Part shown: positions 1-9,478 of the stretch, piece after piece | Numbering within the stretch: position 1 is the first letter of the stretch | Layout of the letters: the number at the start of each line of letters is the position of its first letter | Assembly (NCBI RefSeq): GCF_015350795.1 | Contig: NZ_JADKSH010000006.1 | Location: forward strand, 62,001-126,000 | Length of the DNA stretch: 64,000 nucleotides | Source of the DNA: Microbacterium sp. VKM Ac-2870 | GTDB lineage: Bacteria > Actinomycetota > Actinomycetes > Actinomycetales > Microbacteriaceae | Direction: 5' to 3' | Translations under genes and position numbers: made by a program | Notes under the pieces: model-generated | Databases searched by the model: none | Told to the model about the DNA's origin: nothing | Seen by the model: only the letters and a program-made list of their open reading frames with translations

Positions 1-344
1 AACACCTCCCCGGCTACCGCCCCGGTCTGCACGAAACTCAGGTCGTCGATGCCACGGTCGGCCATCACCTTTGCGACGCCGGTCCAGACCAGGTGCATGT
101 TGATAGCCAGCGCCGTGGCCGGTGCGGCGGTGGCGAGCCGCTGCTGCAGCACGGCGGCTTCGGCGAGGCCCAACCCCGCGCCCCCGAGGGCGGTGGGTAC
201 GAGGATCGAGAGGTAGCCGGCATCCCTCAGCTCGGCGAGATCTTCGTCGGGAAACCGGTTCTCGGCGTCCACCGCCGCAGCACGCGAGCGGATGCGCTCG
301 AGCAGGTCGTCGGGGAGGTAGACGGTCGGGTCGAAGTCACTCAC
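1..344 (-). CDS. acyl-CoA dehydrogenase, N-terminal part (partial)
   Basis: The gene reads leftward out of the window, so only the first 114 or so residues are visible. A GTG start gives a protein beginning SDFDPTVYLPDDLLERI. The visible part is the all-alpha N-terminal domain of acyl-CoA dehydrogenases, with the typical FPDEDLAELRDAGYLSILVP and LGGAGLGLAEAA segments. Family members are FAD enzymes that oxidise acyl-CoA to enoyl-CoA; the catalytic base and FAD-binding regions lie outside the window, so substrate class cannot be judged. A GAAGG lies almost against the GTG, which is close for a Shine-Dalgarno site. The gene diverges from the small gene starting at 434. Confidence 0.8.
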   Translation of the reverse strand, partial: MSDFDPTVYLPDDLLERIRSRAAAVDAENRFPDEDLAELRDAGYLSILVPTALGGAGLGLAEAAVLQQRLATAAPATALAINMHLVWTGVAKVMADRGIDDLSFVQTGAVAGEV

Positions 345-433
345 CCTTCTATCCTGCCGCTCGCCGGGGGCGGTGGGCGCAGTTCGCTGCGATCGCCGGT
401 GCCCACGGCCGTCAGACGGGGCAGGATGGAAAG

Positions 434-838
434 GTGATCTCTACCGAGCTGGCGCTTGCCCTTCGCGATGCGGGGCTGGTGTGGCGCCCGGCATCCGGTG
501 ATCGGTTCCAACTGAACGAGCCCGAGTTCGAGGCCGATGTGTTCACCGTGAGCGAGATGACGATCGAGCCGCGGCAGTATGCGACCGGGGCGATTCTCGC
601 GTTCAACGGCACGACCGAGTGGGCGCTGGATTCGGTGGCGCAGGCGGACGCCCTGTGGCTGCCGCGGGAGGACCAGTTGCGCGAACTGTTGCGCGGCGGC
701 TTCCGCAGGCTGGAGCGACTCAACGACACCCACCGCGTGGTGATCGAGTTCGCCGGCGAACGACACACCTTCGAACACCCACAGCCCGAGGACGCCTATG
801 CACTCGCGCTGCTGCACGTGCTGGGCCGCATCGCCTGA
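434..838 (+). CDS. conserved hypothetical protein, about 134 aa
   Basis: A short acidic soluble protein with no signal peptide or membrane segment. It starts ISTELALALRDAGLVW and contains FNGTTEWALDSV and WLPREDQLRELL. The GTG start is chosen because GGATGG lies just upstream and because the conserved-looking N-terminus begins here; the frame stays open much further upstream without coding character. From memory, similar short actinobacterial proteins are sometimes named 'pilus assembly protein CpaE', but nothing here resembles the ATPase or receiver domains of true CpaE, so I do not use that name. It diverges from the acyl-CoA dehydrogenase and converges with the alpha/beta hydrolase. Function unknown. 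Confidence 0.7.
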   Translation: MISTELALALRDAGLVWRPASGDRFQLNEPEFEADVFTVSEMTIEPRQYATGAILAFNGTTEWALDSVAQADALWLPREDQLRELLRGGFRRLERLNDTHRVVIEFAGERHTFEHPQPEDAYALALLHVLGRIA

Positions 839-866
839 GCGCGGGTGCGGTGGCGGATGTCGCGCG

Positions 867-1622
867 TCAGCCCAGGGCGTCGAGCAGGTGTCGCATCGTG
901 TCGTCAGGCAGGTCGCGGTGCGGTGAGTGGCCGGCGCCGGTCACGACCGACATCGTCACGACCGGGTTCTGCAGCACCTCGTCCGCCAGCGCACCGTGGA
1001 AGATAGAGAAGACCTGTGGGTCGGCGGCGATCACATGGGTGGGAATGCTCAGGCGGGCGGCGGCATCGCGGACGTCCCACGGCGAGTTCTGCAGGCTCGT
1101 CTGCTCCACAGCCCACCGGCTGGCCTGCTGCGCGGCGTGCGCCTTGAGCTCGATGTCGTGCGGATGCCACGTCGGATGCTCGGCGCGGACCGCCTCGATC
1201 GAGGGGTCGGCGAACGAGCGTTCCTGGCCGGCCCGGACGACATCGCGGTCGCGTTCGGACAGGAACAGCCCCGGGTCGATGAGGATCAGCCGGCTGGTCC
1301 AGTCCGGATCGGCGGCGCTGGCCACGGTGGCCGCCGCGCCGCCCAGCGAATGGCCGATCGCGAGATCCCAGGGGTGCCCGTCGTCGGCGCGGGTGTGCGC
1401 GACGTCGGCGGCGTATGCCGCGATCGTGTAGTCGAGGGCGCGCGGAGCGGTACCGTGGCCGCGGAGATCGACCGCGGTGGCAAGCCACCCGGCATCCGCC
1501 AGCGTCGTGCCGTAGCGCCACATGAGCGCTCCGGTGGAGCCCAGACCGTGTACGAGCAGCGCGCGACGCGGGGCGTTCGGGTTTCCCCAGGACAGGCGCG
1601 GGAGGATCACCGGTGCGGGCAT
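867..1622 (-). CDS. alpha/beta hydrolase
   Basis: 251 residues with a complete alpha/beta-hydrolase core. The oxyanion-hole segment HGLGS is at 25-29, the nucleophile elbow GHSLGG puts Ser at 92, and the C-terminal GAGHS supplies the catalytic His at about 232. The protein is cytoplasmic, with no signal peptide. The substrate cannot be told from sequence; the fold covers esterases, lactonases and C-C hydrolases. The start is supported by a TAGGCT hexamer (1629-1634, minus strand) ending 6 nt before the ATG, the leaderless-type arrangement that recurs in this window. It lies 25 bp downstream of the MFS gene on the same strand but appears to have its own promoter. Confidence 0.85.
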   Translation of the reverse strand: MPAPVILPRLSWGNPNAPRRALLVHGLGSTGALMWRYGTTLADAGWLATAVDLRGHGTAPRALDYTIAAYAADVAHTRADDGHPWDLAIGHSLGGAAATVASAADPDWTSRLILIDPGLFLSERDRDVVRAGQERSFADPSIEAVRAEHPTWHPHDIELKAHAAQQASRWAVEQTSLQNSPWDVRDAAARLSIPTHVIAADPQVFSIFHGALADEVLQNPVVTMSVVTGAGHSPHRDLPDDTMRHLLDALG

Positions 1623-1647
1623 GCTGCCAGCCTAAGCCGGGCCGTGT

Positions 1648-2868
1648 TCACGTGATGATCGGGACGGGCTCGGTGTCGGGGATGGGGCTGACGTCGCGGC
1701 CCCGCAGATCGGGGAAGCCGCGTACGCAGGCCGCTGCCACGATGGCGCCGACGATCGCGAAACCGGCTGCCGCCGCGTAGGCGCCGGCATATCCTCTGCC
1801 GTCGATGACGAACCCGGCGATGGCCGAGCCCAGGGCGGCGCCGATGAGCTGGCCGGTGCCGATCCACCCGTAGGCCTCGGCGGTCTCGCTGAACTTGACG
1901 GATGCCGAGGTCATCGCGAACATGACGGCCAGTGCCGGAGCGATCCCGACGCCCGCGAGTACGAGGCACGCCCCGACCCACCAGGGAGTCGCGCCGAGGC
2001 CGCCCACGACGATGGTGGCGGCCACCAGGCCGCTGGCGACGACGACCATCCGACGGGCCATGGCCCACGGACCCATGGGGATGTGTCCGAAGGCGAGGCC
2101 GCCGGCCAGGCTGCCCACGGAGAACACGGCGAGGACGAGCCCGGCTTCGAGGCCGCCGTGGCCGAAGGTGGCGACGACCGCGGCTTCGACGGCCGCGCAC
2201 GCGCCGATGAGGAGGAAGCCGGTCACGGTGGCAAGGAGAACGACCGGCTTACCCAACACCTTGCCGAACGCGCGGCGGCTGCGCGGAATGCGTACCCTGC
2301 CGACTTCGGGGGAGAGGATGAACCACGCTCCACCGGCGGCGAGGATCGTCACGATCAGCAGAAGCGCCGGAACGGTGCCGACCTGCGTGGCGACGAGGGT
2401 GATCACCACGGGCGCGAGGATCCAGATGATCTCCTGCAGGCTGGCGTCGAGGGAGAACAGCGCCGTCAGCTGACGTGCGTTGACCATCTTGGGGTAGATC
2501 GTGCGCACGGCCGACTGCACGGGCGGCGTCGACAGGCCCGCGACGAGACCGAACGCCATGTACCCGGCGATGCCCATCGGAATCAGCGCGAGCGCGAGCA
2601 GGGCGGTCGCACAGACGGCGGTGGTGAGGGTGAGCACGCGCCGCATGCCCCAGCGACCCATCCAGCGGCTCGTCACCGGGCCCGCGGTAGCCTGCCCCAC
2701 GGATGCCGCGGCCAGTACGAGTCCGGCGGCGCCGTACGACCCGGTCATCTGCTCGACGTGCAGCAGTATCGCGAGGCTGGTCATCCCGTTGGGAAAGCGC
2801 GCCGTCAGCTGTGCGGCGATGATGCGCGCCACGCCCGCCGTGCGCAGCAACTCCCGGTATCCAGCCAC
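1648..2868 (-). CDS. MFS transporter
   Basis: 406 residues with about twelve hydrophobic segments, split by a short basic central loop around EVGRVRIPRSRRAFGK, as in 12-TM major facilitator proteins. A positively charged loop after TM2 (TSRWMGRWGMRR) stands at the place of the MFS motif A. It probably acts as a proton-coupled exporter in the cytoplasmic membrane, but the substrate cannot be inferred. The GTG start is chosen because TAGCGT lies 6 nt upstream on the same strand, the leaderless pattern. The long intergenic region before nrdH lies upstream on the other side. Confidence 0.85.
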   Translation of the reverse strand: MAGYRELLRTAGVARIIAAQLTARFPNGMTSLAILLHVEQMTGSYGAAGLVLAAASVGQATAGPVTSRWMGRWGMRRVLTLTTAVCATALLALALIPMGIAGYMAFGLVAGLSTPPVQSAVRTIYPKMVNARQLTALFSLDASLQEIIWILAPVVITLVATQVGTVPALLLIVTILAAGGAWFILSPEVGRVRIPRSRRAFGKVLGKPVVLLATVTGFLLIGACAAVEAAVVATFGHGGLEAGLVLAVFSVGSLAGGLAFGHIPMGPWAMARRMVVVASGLVAATIVVGGLGATPWWVGACLVLAGVGIAPALAVMFAMTSASVKFSETAEAYGWIGTGQLIGAALGSAIAGFVIDGRGYAGAYAAAAGFAIVGAIVAAACVRGFPDLRGRDVSPIPDTEPVPIIT

Positions 2869-3060
2869 CCCACCACGCTACCGGCCGCGGGCGACATCGC
2901 GACACGCCCGGAGCAGGCCGCGACACGCCGGGGAGCGCATTCCACAGGTCTGGGGATGTCGGAGCCCCTCCCTAGCGTCGAGGCTGTGGAGGACCTGGCT
3001 GCGCCGCCGGAAATTGCACGTGATTCAGGCTTTTTCCAGGCTTCGCAACACTCGGCATCC

Positions 3061-3176
3061 TGTGGATGAAACGGTGGACAAGCTGTGTTGTACATGTGGA
3101 GAGCGGTGCAAAACTACACGGATGTAACTACTACCCCTTGTGGTGCTATCCAACGTCGGTACCCATATGTAGTATT
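3061..3176 (+). promoter_or_regulatory. nrd upstream region: DnaA-box-like and NrdR-box-like sites
   Basis: The gene-free stretch 2869-3258 lies before nrdH. Two sequences one mismatch away from actinobacterial DnaA boxes stand in the same orientation: TGTGGATGA (3061-3069) and GGTGGACAA (3073-3081). A weaker TGTGGAGAG follows at 3096. An AT-rich stretch at 3161-3176 (ACCCATATGTAGTATT) partly resembles the NrdR box consensus (ATATaTwGT core) and includes a possible -10 TAGTAT (3170-3175). NrdR and DnaA control of class I ribonucleotide reductase operons is established in other bacteria; the sites here are read by eye and are inference. No gene is seen in the gap. Confidence 0.4.
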
Positions 3177-3258
3177 GGACTCCCGGCGGGGGTGCGACCG
3201 GGAACACAGCTGAGAACACGATGAGATCCGATGAGATCACAGGGAGAAGAAGAGCGAC

Positions 3259-3492
3259 ATGGCAATCACGGTGTACACGAAGCCCTCTTGCGTGCAGTGC
3301 AACGCGACCTACCGGGCGCTGGACTCCAAGGGCATCGATTACGAAGTTCTCGACCTGTCGGAAGACCCCGCGGCCCTCGAGCACGTCAAGTCGCTCGGCT
3401 ACCTGCAGGCGCCGGTCGTGGTTACCGATGAAGACCACTGGTCGGGCTTCCGTCCGGACAAGATCGACGAGCTCGCGAGCCGTTTGGCCTGA
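3259..3492 (+). CDS. nrdH: NrdH glutaredoxin-like redoxin
   Basis: 77 residues, the usual length for NrdH. The redox motif CVQC is at 11-14 and the NrdH-specific WSGFRP is at 61-66. In this family the protein is a thioredoxin-reductase-dependent electron donor that re-reduces the class Ib ribonucleotide reductase NrdE. It is the first gene of the nrdHIEF operon. A purine-rich stretch (GGGAGAAGAAGAG) precedes the ATG. Confidence 0.97.
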   Translation: MAITVYTKPSCVQCNATYRALDSKGIDYEVLDLSEDPAALEHVKSLGYLQAPVVVTDEDHWSGFRPDKIDELASRLA

Positions 3493-3493
3493 C

Positions 3494-3925
3494 ATGCCGA
3501 CGCTGACGAGCGTCCCCCTGCTCGTCTACTTCTCGAGCGTCTCGGGCAACACAGCGCGTTTCATCGAGAAGCTCGGCCTACCGGCCGTCCGCATCCCGCT
3601 CGGCCCCGGCGATCTCCCGATCGAGGTCGATGAGCCTTTTGTGCTCGTCACCCCGACCTACGGCGGAGGCCAGGGTCGTGGCGAGGAAAAGGGTGCCGTT
3701 CCCAAACAGGTGATCCGGTTTCTCAACGACGAGCGCCACCGTCACCTCATCCGCGGAGTGATCTCCGCGGGAAACACCAACTTCGGCGCGTCTTTCTGTC
3801 GCGCCGGTGACATCATCAGCCGCAAGTGCACCGTGCCGCACTTGTATCGGCTCGAACTTTTCGGCACGCCCGACGACGTCGCTCGTGTCAGCGACGGATT
3901 GGAACGATGGTGGAAGCTGCAGTGA
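3494..3925 (+). CDS. nrdI: NrdI flavodoxin-like protein, class Ib RNR assembly
   Basis: 143 residues starting 1 bp after the nrdH stop. A flavodoxin-type phosphate loop ([12 protein letters not shown]) near the N-terminus and TPTYGGG identify NrdI, the FMN protein that supplies the oxidant to build the dimanganese-tyrosyl radical cofactor of NrdF. The C-terminal half carries the family segment [17 protein letters not shown]. Its stop codon overlaps the alternative GTG start of nrdE, consistent with translational coupling within the operon. Confidence 0.95.
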   Translation: MPTLTSVPLLVYFSSVSGNTARFIEKLGLPAVRIPLGPGDLPIEVDEPFVLVTPTYGGGQGRGEEKGAVPKQVIRFLNDERHRHLIRGVISAGNTNFGASFCRAGDIISRKCTVPHLYRLELFGTPDDVARVSDGLERWWKLQ

Positions 3926-6063
3926 GCCAGACGACATTCAAGACCGAAGCGCGCTTCGAGGGCATGGATTACCACGCGCTCAACGCGATGCTGAATCTGT
4001 ACGGCGAAGACGGGAAGATCCAGTTCGACGCCGACAAGCGCGCCGCACGGGAGTACTTCCTGCAGCACGTGAATCAGAACACCGTGTTCTTCCACTCCCT
4101 GAAGGAGAAGCTCGACTACCTGGTCGAGAAGGAGTATTACGAGGGCGCCGTCATCGAGGCGTACCCGTTCGAGTTCATCCAGCAGATCCACGACCGCGCC
4201 TACGCCCGGAAGTTCCGCTTCGACACGTTCCTCGGCGCGTTCAAGTACTACACGAGCTACACGCTCAAGACGTTCGACGGCAAGCGTTACCTCGAGCGCT
4301 TCGAGGACCGCGTCGTCATGACCGCCCTTGCTCTCGCCGCCGGTGACCAGGACCTCGCGAACAAGCTCGTCGACGAGATCCTCTCGGGCCGCTTCCAGCC
4401 CGCCACGCCGACGTTCCTCAACGCGGGCAAGGCGCAGCGCGGCGAGCTCGTCTCCTGCTTCCTGCTCCGCATCGAGGACAACATGGAGTCGATCGCTCGC
4501 GGCATCAACTCCGCCCTCCAGCTGTCCAAGCGCGGCGGCGGTGTCGCCCTCCTCCTCTCGAACATCCGCGAGGCGGGCGCCCCGATCAAGCAGATCGAAA
4601 ACCAGTCGTCGGGCATCATCCCCGTCATGAAGCTCCTCGAAGACAGCTTCAGCTACGCCAACCAGCTCGGTGCGCGTCAGGGCGCCGGGGCGGTGTACCT
4701 CTCGGCACACCACCCCGACATCATGAAGTTCCTCGACACCAAGCGTGAGAACGCGGACGAGAAGATCCGTATCAAGACCCTGTCGCTGGGCGTCGTCGTT
4801 CCCGACATCACCTTCGAGCTCGCCAAGAACGATGAGGACATGTACCTGTTCTCGCCGTACGACGTCGAAAAGGTCTACGGCGTGCCCTTCGGCGACATCT
4901 CCGTCACCGACAAGTACCGCGAGATGGTCGACGACGCCCGCATCAAGAAGACGAAGATCAAGGCGCGCGAGTTCTTCCAGACCCTCGCCGAGATCCAGTT
5001 CGAGTCGGGCTACCCGTACATCATGTTCGAGGACACGGTGAACAAGGCCAACCCGATCAAGGGTCGGATCAACATGTCCAACCTGTGCTCGGAGATCCTG
5101 CAGGTCAACACACCGACGACGTTCAACGAGGACCTCTCGTACGATCAGATCGGCAAGGACATCTCCTGCAACCTGGGCTCGATGAACATCGCGCTCGCGA
5201 TGGACGGTCGCGACCTCGCCGGCACGGTGGAGACCAGCATCCGCGCCCTCAGCGCCGTCAGCGACCAGAGCCACATCCGCTCGGTCCGCTCGATCGAGGA
5301 CGGCAACGACAAGTCGCACGCCATCGGCCTCGGCCAGATGAACCTGCATGGCTACCTCGCCCGCGAGCACGTCCACTACGGGTCGGAAGAGGGTGTCGAC
5401 TTCACGAACATCTACTTCTACACGGTGCTGTTCCACGCGCTGCAGGCCTCGAACAAGATCGCCATCGAGCGGGGCAAGGTCTTCGACGGATTCTGGGACT
5501 CGAAGTACGCCAGCGGCGAGTTCTTCGACAAGTACACCGAGCAGGAGTGGAAGCCGGCCACGGCCCGCGTCGAGGAGCTCTTCGAGGGCATCCACGTCCC
5601 GACGCAGCAGGACTGGCTCGAGCTGAAGGCATCCATCCAGCAGTTCGGCATCTACAACCAGAACCTGCAGGCCGTACCGCCGACCGGTTCGATCTCGTAC
5701 ATCAACAACTCGACGAGCTCGATCCACCCGATCGCGTCGAAGATCGAGATCCGCAAGGAAGGCAAGATCGGCCGCGTCTACTACCCGGCTCCGTTCATGA
5801 CGAACGAGAACCTCGAGTACTACGAAGACGCGTACGAGATCGGCTACGAGAAGGTCATCGACACGTATGCCGCCGCGACCCAGCACGTCGACCAGGGTCT
5901 GTCGCTGACGCTGTTCTTCAAGGACACCGCCACCACGCGCGACATCAACCGCGCCCAGATCTACGCCTGGCGCAAGGGCATCAAGACGATCTACTACATC
6001 CGTTTGCGTCAGATGGCGCTCGAAGGCACCGACATGGCCGAGTGCGTCTCGTGCATGCTCTGA
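3907..6063 (+). CDS. nrdE: class Ib ribonucleoside-diphosphate reductase alpha subunit
   Basis: 718 residues, typical for NrdE. It reduces ribonucleoside diphosphates to deoxyribonucleotides. All catalytic elements are visible: the first redox Cys in GELVSCFLL, the NLCSE radical-site motif (Asn, thiyl Cys, Glu), the second redox Cys in ISCNLGSMN, and the C-terminal swinging CxxC in ECVSCML, which takes electrons from NrdH. Two starts are possible. ATG 3907 is used here; GTG 3922, which overlaps the nrdI stop as GTGA and has GGTGGAAG upstream, removes five residues and is equally plausible. No ATP-cone is seen at the N-terminus, as expected for class Ib. Confidence 0.97.
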   Translation: MVEAAVSQTTFKTEARFEGMDYHALNAMLNLYGEDGKIQFDADKRAAREYFLQHVNQNTVFFHSLKEKLDYLVEKEYYEGAVIEAYPFEFIQQIHDRAYARKFRFDTFLGAFKYYTSYTLKTFDGKRYLERFEDRVVMTALALAAGDQDLANKLVDEILSGRFQPATPTFLNAGKAQRGELVSCFLLRIEDNMESIARGINSALQLSKRGGGVALLLSNIREAGAPIKQIENQSSGIIPVMKLLEDSFSYANQLGARQGAGAVYLSAHHPDIMKFLDTKRENADEKIRIKTLSLGVVVPDITFELAKNDEDMYLFSPYDVEKVYGVPFGDISVTDKYREMVDDARIKKTKIKAREFFQTLAEIQFESGYPYIMFEDTVNKANPIKGRINMSNLCSEILQVNTPTTFNEDLSYDQIGKDISCNLGSMNIALAMDGRDLAGTVETSIRALSAVSDQSHIRSVRSIEDGNDKSHAIGLGQMNLHGYLAREHVHYGSEEGVDFTNIYFYTVLFHALQASNKIAIERGKVFDGFWDSKYASGEFFDKYTEQEWKPATARVEELFEGIHVPTQQDWLELKASIQQFGIYNQNLQAVPPTGSISYINNSTSSIHPIASKIEIRKEGKIGRVYYPAPFMTNENLEYYEDAYEIGYEKVIDTYAAATQHVDQGLSLTLFFKDTATTRDINRAQIYAWRKGIKTIYYIRLRQMALEGTDMAECVSCML

Positions 6064-7071
<1,008 letters not shown>

Positions 7072-7097
7072 CGTTCTGATCGCGGCCTGTGTCGAAC

Positions 7098-7145
7098 GCA
7101 CGAGGGCTCGAGCTCGCACCACGGTGCGGGTTCGAGCCCTCGTGC
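7098..7145 (+). terminator. hairpin terminator after nrdF
   Basis: An inverted repeat with two 23-nt arms and a 2-nt centre begins GCACGAGGGCTCGAG and returns as TTCGAGCCCTCGTGC, with two G-T/mismatch positions. It lies 26 bp after the nrdF stop, followed by ATTGTTGTG rather than a long T run. Long GC-rich hairpins without a U tract are a common terminator form in actinobacteria. Confidence 0.75.
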
Positions 7146-7149
7146 ATTG

Positions 7150-7293
7150 TTGTGTGCACCGGGCCTTTCCAGCGCGGCCGTCGCCGCGTGGCGTACGGGC
7201 AGAGAGCTGGCGTGGGTGCCGCTCGTCGCGTCGGTCGGAATCGTCTTCGGGCTGTGGGGTGGGCTCACTCTCTTGCGCGTCGCGGTGGCCTGA
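7150..7293 (+). CDS. possible 47-aa single-pass membrane peptide
   Basis: Within the gap 7072-7373 one frame encodes a short peptide ending in a strongly hydrophobic helix with small residues (WVPLVASVGIVFGLWGG, then LTLLRVAVA and stop), preceded by basic residues (RTGRE). This is a convincing single transmembrane segment for such GC-rich DNA. The start is unclear: TTG 7150 is the only nearby candidate, it has no good ribosome-binding site, and it lies just after the nrdF terminator. It may be a real small membrane protein, a remnant, or chance. Otherwise the gap holds only the terminator and the promoter of the next gene. Confidence 0.3.
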   Translation: MCAPGLSSAAVAAWRTGRELAWVPLVASVGIVFGLWGGLTLLRVAVA

Positions 7294-7373
7294 CGCGTCG
7301 CGCGCCGCAGGGAGAGCCTCACCTTCACAGGCGGCATTCAGCCGTGGACATGGCCTTCAGTTATGCTGAAGGA

Positions 7374-7841
7374 ATGCTCCGCACCCCACTGTCTCTGTTC
7401 CGCACGCTCGCCTTCGCCGAAGCGGTGTCGTGGACGCTGCTCATCGCGGGGCTCATCGTCCGCGCGATCACCGGCTGGGCGCCGGCCGTCTCGATCGCCG
7501 GCGGCATCCACGGCTTCGTCTTCCTCTCCTACGGCGCCACCGTCGTGCTCGTCGCCCTCAACAACCGTTGGCGCGCGGCCCCCACGGCCGTCGCCCTCAT
7601 CTGCGCGATCGTGCCCTACGCGACCATCCCCGCTGAGATTTGGGTCCACCGCCGCGGGATGCTCGCCGGGCAATGGCGCGTCGCCCCGGAGGCGGACGTC
7701 GCGGATGCGCGCTGGTACGACGCTCCGCTGGCATGGCTTCTGCGCAGACCGTGGCTGCTGTTCGCCGGCATCCTCATCGCCGTCATCGCGATCTTCGCCG
7801 TGCTCCTGCTGATCGGGCCGCCGGGCGGCGCGAAGAGCTGA
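7374..7841 (+). CDS. DUF3817 family membrane protein
   Basis: 155 residues with four predicted membrane segments. The N-terminal pattern LFRTLAFAEAVSWTLL and the following GIHGFVFLSYGATVVL match the DUF3817 family of small integral membrane proteins of unknown function. The start is supported by TATGCT (7362-7367), which would place the transcription start at or within one base of the ATG (leaderless); the GAAGGA only 2 nt upstream is too close to act as a normal ribosome-binding site. ATG 7350 is an alternative that would add eight residues. The C-terminus is a fourth TM (LLFAGILIAVIAIFAVLLLI). Confidence 0.8.
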   Translation: MLRTPLSLFRTLAFAEAVSWTLLIAGLIVRAITGWAPAVSIAGGIHGFVFLSYGATVVLVALNNRWRAAPTAVALICAIVPYATIPAEIWVHRRGMLAGQWRVAPEADVADARWYDAPLAWLLRRPWLLFAGILIAVIAIFAVLLLIGPPGGAKS

Positions 7842-7921
7842 GCGCAACCAGGGGCACCATCCCGCAGAACTCACGGTACGTCGACCCACCGACATCACAG
7901 CGCGTCGATAGCATGGAGCGC

Positions 7922-8332
7922 ATGAGTCAGGACGGTCCCCGCTTCAGCCCGGTCATTGCGCTGCTCGCGGTCTCGGCGATGTGGGAGGAGCAACTGGCGG
8001 CGATCCTCAAGGATCTCGGCATCAGCACCCGCAAGTTCGGCCTCCTCGGACACATCTACGCCGAACCGGGTATCTCGTTCTCCGAGCTCGCCCGCCGCTC
8101 GCACATCACCGTGCAGTCCGCTCATACCGCGGTGCGCACCCTCGTCGACGATGGCCTCGTGCAGGACGCCACCGCCCACGCCGGCGCTGCCAGCGACCTC
8201 CATGTCACCGCGAAGGGCGGCCGTGTGTTGCAGGACGCCCGTGAGCGCCTGTTCGAACTCGACGATGTCCTTGCCCAGCGCCTGCCCAAGGTCGCCCACT
8301 CGCTCGACGGCATCCGCGCCGGCATCGTCTGA
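7922..8332 (+). CDS. MarR family transcriptional regulator
   Basis: 136 residues with a winged-helix core. SFSELARRSHITVQSAHTAV is the helix-turn-helix and VRTLVDDGLVQD leads into the wing; flanking helices fit a MarR dimer. It probably binds DNA as a dimer and may respond to a small ligand; no target is evident, since no palindromic operator was noticed upstream. ATG 7922 is chosen because TAGCAT (7909-7914) lies 7 nt upstream; ATG 7913 overlaps that hexamer. It converges with the methyltransferase gene, with only 6 bp between the stop codons. Confidence 0.8.
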   Translation: MSQDGPRFSPVIALLAVSAMWEEQLAAILKDLGISTRKFGLLGHIYAEPGISFSELARRSHITVQSAHTAVRTLVDDGLVQDATAHAGAASDLHVTAKGGRVLQDARERLFELDDVLAQRLPKVAHSLDGIRAGIV

Positions 8333-8338
8333 GCGGGC

Positions 8339-9478
8339 TCAGCGCTTCGTCGACACCGTCACGGTGAACTTCGCGTCGCGGCTGGCCTGCCGCGTGGGAC
8401 CGATGAACCGCTCCAATGCCGGGCGATACCGCAGCGGCGAATTCCAGACGCACCACAGTTCGCCACCCGTGCGCAGTGCCCGACCGGCGTCGATGAACAA
8501 CCCTTCGGCGACCGCCGTCGTCACGGCGGCACCGGAATGGAACGGCGGGTTGAGCGCGATGAACGATGCGCTCGCGTCCGCGCGCTCTTCGAGACCGTCC
8601 GCCCGCGCGACATGCACGCGCTCGGCGACGCCGTTCGCTGCGGCGGTCGCCTTGGTCGACGCCGTGGCCACGGCCGACTGATCGCTCGCATACACGTACG
8701 CCGTCGGATGCCGCAGCGCGAGCCACGTCGCGACGATGCCGGTGCCGCAGGCCAGATCGACCCAGGGATCGTCGACGGTGCCTCCCGCGGCGGGAGTGCC
8801 CGTGGCATCCATCGCCGCCAGCAGCGCCCGGGTGCCGACATCGAGGCGTGCCCCCGCGAACGCGCCGCCGTACGCCCGCACCTCGAGCCCGCCCCCCAGG
8901 TCGGCGATGCGCGCCGAGGCCGGGACCGGCTCGCTGCCGCCGTGCGGACCCCGTGCCACGAGCACCCGCGACTTCTGGCGGGCGTGAGTGACGTCGACGG
9001 TGTCGAAGAACTCACCGAGCACCGTGTTCATCGCGACGCTCATGTACTTGAGGCGGCCACCGGCGTACACGACCACATCCGTTCGCGCGTGCGCGGCGAT
9101 CAGCCCGGCGATGTCACGCAACGCGTCGAGCGATCGCGGCAGTCGCAGCAGCACGACGCGCGCGCCTCTCAGCAACTGGGCGTCGAGAGGAAACGACGAG
9201 ACCCGGTCGGTGAGCCTCAGCGCGGCCGCATTGAGCGCCAGCGCACGCTCGCCGGAGAGAGCATCCTGGTGCACGCGGACGTCGCTCGCACCGTGGAACG
9301 CAGCCGCGAGGGCGAGCGCGCCGTGGGTGTCGCCGATGACGACGATCTCGCCGTCGCCAGCGGCCTGTCGCGCGGTGGCCGACTCATCGAGGATCAGGCG
9401 ATCGGCCGCATCGGCGGCGACCAGGTCTTCGCCTTCGGAGTCGGGGCGGCGGCGCAGCGCGTCGAAGGGAAAGCTCAT
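8339..9478 (-). CDS. class I SAM methyltransferase, RlmG/RsmC-like
   Basis: 379 residues in two halves. The C-terminal half has a Rossmann methyltransferase core with the SAM loop DLACGTGIVATWLA and the catalytic NPPFHSG motif, which is typical of guanine-N2 rRNA methyltransferases of the RsmC/RlmG group. The N-terminal half (GDTHGALALAAA, GGRLKYMSVAMNTVL) resembles the degenerate duplicated domain of those enzymes. The likely role is 2-methylguanosine formation in ribosomal RNA, but 16S versus 23S cannot be told. It is translationally coupled to the upstream DUF4921 gene by an ATGA overlap. Confidence 0.85.
   Translation of the reverse strand: MSFPFDALRRRPDSEGEDLVAADAADRLILDESATARQAAGDGEIVVIGDTHGALALAAAFHGASDVRVHQDALSGERALALNAAALRLTDRVSSFPLDAQLLRGARVVLLRLPRSLDALRDIAGLIAAHARTDVVVYAGGRLKYMSVAMNTVLGEFFDTVDVTHARQKSRVLVARGPHGGSEPVPASARIADLGGGLEVRAYGGAFAGARLDVGTRALLAAMDATGTPAAGGTVDDPWVDLACGTGIVATWLALRHPTAYVYASDQSAVATASTKATAAANGVAERVHVARADGLEERADASASFIALNPPFHSGAAVTTAVAEGLFIDAGRALRTGGELWCVWNSPLRYRPALERFIGPTRQASRDAKFTVTVSTKR

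Noticed and set aside
3129..3144. Possible second NrdR box upstream of the first
   Set aside because: ACTACCCCTTGTGGTG has the right distance but too few consensus matches to claim.
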